This document shows positions 32,116 to 41,712 of a stretch of DNA of 51,485 nt, one piece after another (position 1 is the stretch's first letter; each line of letters begins with the position of its first letter). The translations under genes were made by a program, and so were the position numbers. The notes beneath the pieces were generated by a model. It had not been told where the DNA came from and did not search any database. It worked only from the letters and a program-made list of their open reading frames with translations. The DNA lies in NCBI RefSeq assembly GCF_000485595.1, contig NW_014577251.1, positions 44,926-96,410 of the forward strand, given 5' to 3'. The DNA comes from Priapulus caudatus (taxonomy: Eukaryota > Priapulida > Priapulimorpha > Priapulimorphida > Priapulidae).

Positions 32116-32818
32116 TATTATCACGAACATATCTGTATAGCTACAGTTTGCAAATATGTTTATGATTTTTTATGCATTATTTAACACGGTCAACGCTGCC
32201 GGTAATAACAATGCACCTATACCGCCCTGCGCTGGGATTTTCCCGTTTTTCCCACGTATTCACTTATTGATTTACCACATTTCCTTTGCGGGAAAGCTAA
32301 CCAAACGGACACATTTACTCTGCATGAGTGTTATCTCACCCTTACACGTTCAAATAGTATGAAAATCGGTCCCCTTCATAATAATAAATTGATGAAAAGA
32401 GGGCAAAAACGGGCACTTCGTGCATTTTCGTCTCAAATGCCACCGCACCGGTGGATTTTTGCGAGTTTGTTATGATATCATTCGACAGTATACTATTTTT
32501 CGAGTAAGAAATGTGACAACGCTTTGTGTTTCTACATGCAAAAATACCTCGAAATTGTATATATTACACAGTTATTATATTATATACCGTTAAGAAAACG
32601 GTAACAAACCTTGTTTCGATCTACGCCTTCTAGTTTACCTTCTAGTTTTACGAATTTACCTTGAGTCTCAAAACTCCTAATTTCACGTTCAAATCAACGG
32701 TAAAGCATTGTATTCTTTAGTTCATGTAAGACTGGGGTAATATAGACTGTCCCTGTTTAATTTCTTGGTAGGTAGTGCCTGCCATCTGTTGGAAATCAGA
32801 GTAACAAAATCCAATAAT

Positions 32819-32844
32819 ATATCCACGAGCTGACTCGTGGATAT
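32819..32844. repeat. Short hairpin, 11-bp stem, 4-base loop
   Basis: ATATCCACGAG CTGA CTCGTGGATAT. Confidence 0.85.
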
Positions 32845-32912
32845 ACTGTAGCCTACAATACATAGTGCATAGTTACAGTTGATGGCATTCATTATTTGTA
32901 GTGTTAGAGATG

Positions 32913-32984
32913 CTCTACCTGTGTAGAATTTCGCTCTGTCACAGCATGGCCCGTGTCAAGTAACGAAAGGCTACACGGGTAGAG
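32913..32984. repeat. Small hairpin with CTCTACC ends
   Basis: CTCTACCTGTGTAG pairs with CTACACGGGTAGAG around a 44-base loop. Third member of the GCTCTA-type hairpins in this region. Confidence 0.75.
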
Positions 32985-33607
32985 TTACTAGAAGTGAGAA
33001 TCATAGAATATGAATATAAAATACACCATTTGGCCAGTAAATGCTTGAGCTTTCCAAGCTTCAGTTCACATACCATGTTGGTGCATCACGTGTACTGATA
33101 TTTCCCCAGTTCTTCCTCCTAGTTCATACTTCCTCAGTCAGACCACCCAGCAAAGTGTTCAACACTACAGCAGGAAATGGGGACCAATTTACTATTGGCC
33201 ATACTAACCACAGCTGCTGTATGAAAATGTCCAATTTAGCTATATATATCTAAATCCCTTCACACACAGGAGAGTTACAACAGAAGTGTAATGGTGAAAC
33301 AATGATTATTTTGTGATAAATATAAGTTAGTATAGTTACCAGATTGTCAACAATAGCACAAGATTTTACAAGCTAGAAAGATATCAGCTAGATATATAGC
33401 AAGTTTATGTAAGAAAGATGATCTTCCACAGCCTCAGTTGACAGATTTATATATGGTACACATTTTCTAGTCAATTATAGTGCAAGGGAGCAGAATTAAA
33501 TGTTTGAAAGCCTCATTGATTTATAAATTGACTTGTGTTGTAAGCTCCTTGCTGCTATTGTAGTATAGTAGTTTTGGGATGTGATGTGATATCATTTTGA
33601 CTTTTAG

Positions 33608-33840
33608 TTGATGTTCCAATTGACAAGAATTCTGCAAAAGTGCAAGCTAGATTAATCCAATCTAAAGATCTCATAATGGATCTTGTCAGGCGAGAATTGT
33701 ATTTAGTTGCTTTTTGTTTGATCCTATTTCCATTCTATTGTGACTATTTTCCAAATATAAAGGCAGCTGCAGAAATTGCTGCAAGTGGTGACGCTAGCAG
33801 TTGTCATCATGTTAAATTTAAAGATGCTTTATATAAATGA
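33608..33840 (+). CDS. Possible exon or ORF of unknown protein
   Basis: After an acceptor-like TTGACTTTTAG (ending 33607) the frame reads DVPIDKNSAKVQARLIQSKD, then LIMDLVRRELY, and continues through a Cys/Phe-rich stretch to TGA at 33838-33840. The first 38 residues look like ordinary amphipathic-helix protein sequence, and the later part looks more like translated intron. An exon of about 110 bases ending near 33719 is possible but no clear donor was found. I do not recognise the family. Confidence 0.25.
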
Positions 33841-33881
33841 TATGGGTATGGAGGACTGTAAATGCATACATGTGTATCGAT

Positions 33882-33981
33882 TCAAGAGTACATAATAGAG
33901 ATTTCTATCATGTATCATCTAACATCCTATAGCTGATTTCCATCATTTCTTTCAATAGAGATCTCTATTATGTACTCTTGA
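33882..33981. mobile_element. Small fold-back element, 100 bp
   Basis: The first 21 bases (33882-33902, beginning TCAAGAGTACATAATAG) are perfectly inverted at 33961-33981. An ATGTGTAT direct repeat occurs at 33870-33877 and 33981-33988, but four extra bases separate the left copy from the arm, so it may not be the target duplication. Confidence 0.65.
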
Positions 33982-34151
33982 TGTGTATGTGTCACATGTA
34001 ACATGACCACTGTATAACCATGTCTAATTAGGATTCGTAGAGTATTCAGAGGGGGATTATATATTAATTAAACAGACTTTAAACTGCACACGAAAGCAAG
34101 TTATATTTAGTTTATGTAACCACCGCGTAATGAGGATTTATGAGCTGGTAG

Positions 34152-34750
34152 CAGTCCTTGTGTTTTGGAAAAGGCAGGCGAGTGAACAATCGCACACCTT
34201 GGCTCGCCGAGGTGTGTGATTTGCATCGGAGTGCCCACAGGGCCTGAGGCAAACTAGGGGGGTTCGGGGGCATGCCCCCTCGGAAACAATTTGAAAACTA
34301 GACTTCATGAAATGCCATTTCCAGCATTTTGGGATAAAAATTCGCTCTGCATTTGTACTCTTAATTTTGACATTTTTTAGGTGTTTTTTTTTCATCTAAC
34401 AAAATATCAGTTCTTGAACATGTGGATAACTTGAATCACACATTTAGCATGTTTAGTCAAAAAGGAACAACACTCAATTTTCCAAAGCAGACTATTAAAA
34501 CTTTATCTAAAAATACAACCAATCACATTCGTCGTTCTAGAGCGCTTTGCGACTGTCGTTATAAACATGTGAACCGGCTTCCGGCAATGTCCGTGATGTT
34601 TACAACCGCTTGCGTTTATCTTCGAGTTTATAAGTTGAATTAATGGAAAAAAGAAAGAAAAAAGGTGCGCGTTTTTTCGCACTTCTCCTGATCAATCGAG
34701 GCGCGCGATGGCGCGCGAGCGCGATCGCGCACCTTAAAACACAAGGTCTG
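34152..34750. mobile_element. CAG-ended TIR element, probably hAT-type
   Basis: CAGTCCTTGTGTTTT at 34152-34166 and, inward from 34750 on the other strand, CAGACCTTGTGTTTT match in 14 of 15 positions. The interior has a G-run palindromic block (GGGGGCATGCCCCC at about 34266-34279) and a GCGCGC-rich end. The flanking octamers do not match clearly, so the class is inferred from the CAG end only. Confidence 0.5.
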
Positions 34751-37289
34751 TGATAGCCTATTAGAGTTTAAACTATGTACAAATTATTAAGTAGAATTGT
34801 TTCTAAATTGTCTATTGCTAAATTGATGACGTCATGCCCTACTTTATATTATTGCGAAAATATAGAGACAAATTCATATCATGGAAAGTAAAATTTCTCC
34901 ATAGATGCGCAGAAGATGCATATATGGTACGACATACGGGCGCACAGAATGCGCTGGTAATTGAAGCATTTTGCAATGGTTTCCTAGCGAATTTGTTTGT
35001 AAAATACCTTTCACATGCTCATAGCATTAGATATCGCGTTTTACTTTTGGTTTGAGTGTTTAGTTTCTGTTCTTCCTTTTGTGCTCATGCTGCCATCTCT
35101 AGGCGCTGGAACAATCCGAGCTGGAATTGCAATATGCTTCCTAGTTTGACGCGACTGTGAAACTAAACGTTTGAACATCTATAACGCCCGTACGCCTGTT
35201 TCTTTGAGCCACCTGAAGCCGTGTGTAGTCTGACCCAGCTGTCCCAACTGTTAGAAGCCCCGTCTGCTAATCGGCTGCGTTACCATTCGCGATATAACTG
35301 GTAGAAATAAGACATTCTTACAATACTCGAAATTTGTTGTGCCCTCAACAAAATCGACGCGCTCAAATGCAGTCACTCAAATGGAATTTTAGAACTGTCT
35401 TCTTACCAGCCGCTTCATATACGTGCGCAGCGATTCTGCGAGCCACCGATTCATTGCCTACGTCGCCAGCAGCTGTCGTGTGTGGCTGTGCGCGGAGAGT
35501 TGTTCGAAGGAGTATGCCACGTGCTTTGCTGTGTGTGGCGATTGCAGGAAGAGCAGATATAACGACTTCAACATATATTTATAACGACAGATATAACGAG
35601 CATAACGACAGATATAACTATAATTTAGGGTATAGCTAAAAGTAAAAGCAGATCGGCACTCGCCTGCTTGCTTTCTCATCTTAGGCCATCCTTAAAAAAA
35701 TGTATGTTTGCTGTCCTCCGACCGACCCACGAAAATAGCTGCGACCCAAAAGTTTTTTTTCACATTTTGGGTTCCATTATTTGTTTTGTTTTGTTTTGTT
35801 TATTTTGTCTATATAAATATAAATATAAATATAAATCTTCTACTGGTATTCTGGAAGGTGCATATACATTCCTCATAGTCAAGACTGAAACACAAAGCAT
35901 GTGTGGAAAACACGAGGACAGACTTAAAATAACTATTATGCCTCACAAAAAAAGAAGAAGACCTACCTACCTACCCACTAAAAAAATAATGGGTTGGGGG
36001 ACAGCAAACATAGAATTTTTTAAGGATGGCCTTATCAACGAGATGAATATAATATATACATGTGCATAATACGATAACATGTGTGCGCGTGTGTGCACAA
36101 GTGTTGATCTTCTTAGGACATTCTTCTGAATCCCCCCCTTCCCAACTTGTGCCAGTATGGCTGTAGGTGCGCCGTTGTATTGCCAGGTAACTGGTAAAAT
36201 TGTGGGCGTTCGATATCGGGAAGGAATGACGCTCGTATAAATAGTGATAGACCGGCATGATCTCAGGCAGATATCTGACGACCTGATTTACTTCCAGACA
36301 TGACCCACACTATCTAGACTATAGGACGGCGGTGGTTACTGTAAGACATAGTTCCCACTTATTACATTTCTAGAATGAAACGTAATATTAGCTTATACAG
36401 TAATTAGTATACTCGAGTAATTACTACTCATTTCATTTGTCTCTTAATATTACATGTAAAAACGAATTATCTGTTAGTGCGTGGGAGTAATCCTTCTGTT
36501 CAGAAAAGCTATATACAATATAGGAATGCAGCCCTGCTGCACTCCGCTGCAGGACTGCCATGACCAGGCTTGCCGGAATCCCATCATTTCCGGATCAGGG
36601 ATCCCTTACTTTCGATCGGAGCTGTAAACGGGCCGGAATCCGAAAATCGATCTTTCTCATGTATGTTTCTGTGCTGCTTGTATGTATTTGGGATCAGGTT
36701 TTGGCCGCATGGGGGAATCTCAAGAATCTTTGACGGATGTTGATTAATATTTTAGCAATTCTATCCGTATCTAGGTGTGTAACCTATAGTCTCTGCTACT
36801 GCCATGGGAAACGTATCGATGGCTTGGCTCTATACGGTGCTCTCTGTCTGTTCTCTCTCTCCTCTTTCTAGATTTCATTGTGCGCGTTGTGTAGTTAGTT
36901 GTCTTGCAGAATATTGATTTGTCTGGGTGGTAGGCGCACTAATCATTCTTGCTCGCCGACTCATCGCTAAATTTGCGGCTATCCCCCAGACATGTAGCTC
37001 ACATTAATGTGGTAACTCTTCTTCAGCTATAAACTCCTTCGTCACTCCTTGCAACATATTGCTTCAACTACTTCGCGATTCTTTTGGCATATTGACGCAG
37101 CCTTGGCACTGTCTTGTAGCAGGCCTTTGGTACGTGTGTATACAGAAGGTCTTTTACATGCTGCTCGGATATTGGTCGGTAATTATCCCCCCCAAGCGGT
37201 CGGCGGGGATACTATGGTTTCATGTCTGTCCAGCCGCCGCCGCCGCTGCTCGGCGCCGCCGCAGACACTCCCTTCCGCTCTATAACTCT
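34751..37289. other. Intergenic region without a recognisable gene
   Basis: Contains short TATAAA repeats at about 35812-35838, a TTTTG repeat at 35780-35800 and a CCG-rich patch at 37220-37262. The ORFs here lack family resemblance. Confidence 0.45.
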
Positions 37290-38290
37290 ACCCCTAATTC
37301 ACCTAGCGTGACCAAACTTGGTATACTTACACATCTTGGGGAGAAGGTGCGCAGCGTACCAAAACCAGGTCACTACGACCTTTATTTGACCTTTACCTTG
37401 ACCTTGATCATATTTCCCTTCCGCTCTATAACTCGGCCCCTAATTGACCTAGCGCTACCAAACTTGGTATACTTACACATCTTGGGGAGAAGGTGCGCAG
37501 CGTACAAAAACTAGGTCACTACGACCTTTATTTGACCTTTACCTTGACCTTGATCATATTTCCCTTCCACTCTATAACTCGGCCCCTAATTGACCTAGCG
37601 CTACCAAAACCAGGTCACTACGACCTTTATTTGACCTTTACCTTGACCTTGATCATATTTCCCTTCCACTCTATAACTCGGCCCCTAATTGATCTAGCGC
37701 TACCAAACTTGGTATACTTACACATCTTGGGGAGAAGTTGTGTCGCGTACCAAAACCAGGTCACTGCGACCTTTATTTGACCTTGATTTTGACCTTGATC
37801 ATATTTCTCTTCCGCTCTATAACTCGGCCCCTAATTGACCTAGCGCGACCAAACTTGGTATACTTACACATCTTGGGGAGAATGTGTGTCGCGTACCAAA
37901 ACCACTTCCGCTCTATAACTCGGCCCCTAATTGACCTAGCGCGACCAAACTTGGTATACTTACACATCTTGGGGAGAATGTGTGTCGCGTACCAAAACCA
38001 CGTCACTGCGGCTTTTATTTGATCTTGACCTTGATCATATTTCCCTTCTGCTCTATAACTCGGCCCCTAATTGACCTAGCGCGACCAAACTTGGCATACT
38101 TACACATCTTGGGGAGAAGGTGTGTCGCGTACCGAAACCAGGTCACTGCAACCTTTATTTGACATTGACCTTGACCTTCATCATATTTCCTTTCCGCTCT
38201 ACAACTCGGCCCCTAATTGACCTAGCGCGAGCAAACTTCGTATACTTACACATCTTGGGGAGAAGGTGTGTTGCGTTCCAAAACCCTTAA
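37290..38290. repeat. 146-bp satellite array, left block
   Basis: The unit contains ACCAAACTTGGTATACTTAC, CATCTTGGGGAGAAGGTG, CCAGGTCACTACGACC, TTGACCTTTACCTTGACC and CTATAACTCGGCCCCTAATT. GTATACTTAC-type marks fall at 37321, 37467, 37712, 37858, 37954, 38096 and 38241: mostly 142-146 bp apart, with one 96-bp partial unit and one step of 245 that includes a shortened copy. Leu/Thr/Arg-rich ORFs repeat with the array and are not genes. Confidence 0.96.
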
Positions 38291-38861
38291 GGCAACCAAT
38301 TTTAACATACTTGCACATCTCAGGCAGATGAGCTGTGTAACAAACCTTTGTCTTTGTGACTTATTTAACTTTTCCTACCTTCTACGTTCTTACAGAGATA
38401 TTTCATTCATACTAGATCACGGGGGATACATGTAGTTGGCGACAACTGCCCTTTCTAGTTAATATCTTGTCGTTGGAACAGCTTATCTCTTCGCTCTTCC
38501 CGTTTGCCGCTCACAGCTGAACACACTGATTGGTCTCAGAATTCATTACACGCCTGCCACCGTGCTTCTATAGCTCTCTCGCGTAGTGTAATAAGTGTCA
38601 TACTGGGAGAAAAGGCAGTGGTATCGGAGCTCGCTTGAAGGAAGAGAGGTTGACGATTGTCGCTCCGACCGCAGCTTTCTCTTTTCTCTTCGCCGCCATC
38701 CGAAAGCGCCGCCATTAAAATCGCGTGCTGTTAAAATCGCGAGCGTTCGCGTTTCTCGGCTTCACGTCATCGTCTCACGTGACCCTCACTCTAGCTACGT
38801 GGGTTCACGGCATCATCTCACGTGACCCTCACTCTAGCTACGTGGGTTCACGGCGCCGTCT
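37980..38861. repeat. Left copy of an ~880-bp near-identical duplication
   Basis: Matches 39458-40339 at an offset of 1478 with no difference seen by eye. It includes about 500 bases of non-satellite sequence from 38281 on, and breaks off at the 10-N gap in the middle of the CACGTG tandem repeat. Confidence 0.93.
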
Positions 38862-38871
38862 NNNNNNNNNN
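38862..38871. other. Assembly gap (10 N)
   Basis: Exactly ten N, a placeholder-sized scaffold join between two copies of nearly the same sequence. Confidence 1.
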
Positions 38872-39770
38872 AAGGTGCGCAGCGTATCAAAACCAGGTCA
38901 CTATGGCCTTTATTTGACCTTTACCTTGACCCTGCTCGTATTTCCCTTCCGCTCTATAACTCGGCCCCTAATTGACCTAGCACTACCAAACTTGGTATAC
39001 TTACACATCTTGGGGAGAAGGTGCGCAGCGTATCAAAACCAGGTCACTATGGCCTTTATTTGACCTTTACCTTGACCTTGATCATATTTCCCTTCCGCTC
39101 TATAACTCGGCCCCTAATTGACCTAGCGCCACCAAACTTGGTATACTTACACATCTTGGGGAGAAGGTGCGCAGCGTACCAAAACCAGGTCACTACGACC
39201 TTTATTTGACCTTTACCTTGACCTTGATCATATTTCCCTTCCGCTCTTAACTCGGCCCCTAATTGATCTAGCGCTACCAAACTTGGTATACTTACACATC
39301 TTGGGGAGAAGTTGTGTCGCGTACCAAAACCAGGTCACTGCGACCTTTATTTGACCTTGATTTTGACCTTGATCATATTTCTCTTCCGCTCTATAACTCG
39401 GCCCCTAATTGACCTAGCGCGACCAAACTTGGTATACTTACACATCTTGGGGAGAATGTGTGTCGCGTACCAAAACCACGTCACTGCGGCTTTTATTTGA
39501 TCTTGACCTTGATCATATTTCCCTTCTGCTCTATAACTCGGCCCCTAATTGACCTAGCGCGACCAAACTTGGCATACTTACACATCTTGGGGAGAAGGTG
39601 TGTCGCGTACCGAAACCAGGTCACTGCAACCTTTATTTGACATTGACCTTGACCTTCATCATATTTCCTTTCCGCTCTACAACTCGGCCCCTAATTGACC
39701 TAGCGCGAGCAAACTTCGTATACTTACACATCTTGGGGAGAAGGTGTGTTGCGTTCCAAAACCCTTAAGG
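38872..39770. repeat. 146-bp satellite array, right block
   Basis: The same unit as 37290-38290, with marks near 38996, 39142, 39286, 39432, 39574 and 39719. The last three units and their downstream sequence correspond one to one with the left block. Confidence 0.96.
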
Positions 39771-40339
39771 CAACCAATTTTAACATACTTGCACATCTCA
39801 GGCAGATGAGCTGTGTAACAAACCTTTGTCTTTGTGACTTATTTAACTTTTCCTACCTTCTACGTTCTTACAGAGATATTTCATTCATACTAGATCACGG
39901 GGGATACATGTAGTTGGCGACAACTGCCCTTTCTAGTTAATATCTTGTCGTTGGAACAGCTTATCTCTTCGCTCTTCCCGTTTGCCGCTCACAGCTGAAC
40001 ACACTGATTGGTCTCAGAATTCATTACACGCCTGCCACCGTGCTTCTATAGCTCTCTCGCGTAGTGTAATAAGTGTCATACTGGGAGAAAAGGCAGTGGT
40101 ATCGGAGCTCGCTTGAAGGAAGAGAGGTTGACGATTGTCGCTCCGACCGCAGCTTTCTCTTTTCTCTTCGCCGCCATCCGAAAGCGCCGCCATTAAAATC
40201 GCGTGCTGTTAAAATCGCGAGCGTTCGCGTTTCTCGGCTTCACGTCATCGTCTCACGTGACCCTCACTCTAGCTACGTGGGTTCACGGCATCATCTCACG
40301 TGACCCTCACTCTAGCTACGTGGGTTCACGGCGCCGTCT
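39458..40339. repeat. Right copy of the ~880-bp duplication
   Basis: Second copy. Beyond 40339 it continues into further units of the CACGTG tandem repeat, which the left copy lacks because of the gap. Confidence 0.93.
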
Positions 40340-40735
40340 TACGTGATCCTCACTCTAGCAATGTGGCTTCACGGCACCGTCTCACGTGACCCTCACTCTA
40401 GCAACGTGGGTTCACGGCGCCGTCTCACGTGACTCACTCTAGCAACGTGGGTTCACGGCATCGTCTCACGTGACCTTCACTCTAGCTACGTGCTTCACGC
40501 GCGTCTCACGTGACCTTCACTCTAGCTACGTGCTTCACGCGCGTCTCACGTGACCTTCACTCTAGCTACGTGCTTCACGCGCGTCTCACGTGACTCTCAC
40601 TTTAGCTACGTGCTTCACGCGCGTCTCACGTGACCTTCACTCTAGCTACGTGCTTCACTCGCGTCTCACGGGACCCTCACTCTAGCTACGTGCTTCACGC
40701 GCATCTCACGGGACCTTCACTCTAGCTACGTGTGC
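40244..40735. repeat. Tandem repeat, 41-45-bp unit, with TCACGTGACC in most units
   Basis: About 12 units of the type TCTCACGTGACCCTCACT, then CTAGCTACGTGGGTTCACGG. Early units are 43-45 bp. Later units are 41 bp and end TGCTTCACGCGCG. The last two carry CACGGGAC instead of CACGTGAC. Two units of the same array precede the gap at 38774-38861. Confidence 0.95.
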
Positions 40736-40846
40736 GTGTGCGCGCGTGTATGTGTGTGAGTGCGCGCGTTCGTGTATGTGTATGTGTGCGTGCGTGCGTG
40801 CGTGCGTGCGTGCGTACGTGCGTGCGTGTCTGTGTGTGTGCGTGTG

Positions 40847-40890
<44 letters not shown>

Positions 40891-40912
40891 TGTGTGTGTG
40901 TGCGTGCGTGAT
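40726..40912. repeat. (GTGC)n/(GT)n microsatellite
   Basis: GTGCGTGC tetranucleotide runs with GT interruptions. Confidence 0.96.
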
Positions 40913-41269
40913 GCCGCCGACGTGGTGGTGTCAAGCCGTCGGCCTGCGCCGATGCGTCGTGGTGTTGCGCTGTACCACCATTGACAAGCAGCGCAGCTCT
41001 CTCCCGTATTGATCCCGCTGCACTATGTCTGCGTGCGCTGCAGAGTGACGGCCGCAAATGCACGCGGTGGCAGCGCCTGTCCAATACTGTTCCGAACACG
41101 CACATGCACCGCGTGCATGGCGCCAGCGGCTCGCTACCGACCGACTGCGACAGTAGCATCGTTGCGGTGTGTTTCCCTTCGAGCGGACGAGAGACAGGTT
41201 GGACCCGAGTGACAGTCAGTTGGCGGACGGCGCTGGTTTTTTCGCAACGGATGTGTGTAGAAGACGAAC

Positions 41270-41712
41270 GGTGAGCAGGGCAGTGGACGGGTCAGGCAGC
41301 GGGGCAGTGGACGGGTCCGGCAGCGGGAGAGTGGACGTGTCAGGCAGCGGGGAGTGGACGAGCCTGGTAGCGGGAGAGTGGACGGGTCAGGCAGCGGGGA
41401 GTGGTTTGGACGGGTCAGGCAGCGGGGAGTGGACGGGTCAGGCAGCGGGGCAGTGGACGGGTCAGGCAGCGGGGCAGTGGACGGGTCAGGCAGCGGGAGA
41501 GTGGACAAGACACGCAGCGGGAGAGTGGACGGATCAGGCAGCGGGAGAGTGGAGGGGTCAGGCAGCGGGAGAGTGGAGGGGTCAGGCAGCGGGAGAGTGG
41601 ACGGGTCAGGCAGCGGGAGAGTGGAGGGGTCAGGCAGCGGGAGAGTGGACAAGACACGCAGCGGGAGAGTGGACAAGACACGCAGCGGGAGAGTGGACAA
41701 GACACGCAGCCG
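41270..41712. repeat. 24-bp minisatellite
   Basis: About 18 units of the type GAGTGGACGGGTCAGGCAGC, with 22-24 bp variants and an ACAAGACACGCAGCGGGAG variant that becomes frequent at the right end. Because 24 is divisible by three, all frames give repeating peptides such as DGSGSGRV. No start context or family similarity supports a protein. Confidence 0.95.

Larger units (their letters stand above)
31139..33607. other. Intergenic region with several small hairpins
   Basis: No gene was recognised. CA repeats occur at about 32043-32072. The hairpins are listed separately. Confidence 0.5.

Noticed and set aside
37059-39640. Series of Leu/Thr-rich ORFs with repeated LIDLALPNLVYLHILGRR
   Set aside because: Translation of the 146-bp satellite. 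Frame shifts between units and the sequence is non-coding in form.
37290-40735. Regularly spaced repeats as a CRISPR array
   Set aside because: Units are contiguous with no unique spacers, and the genome is eukaryotic. The same applies to the 29-bp array at 51351-51485.
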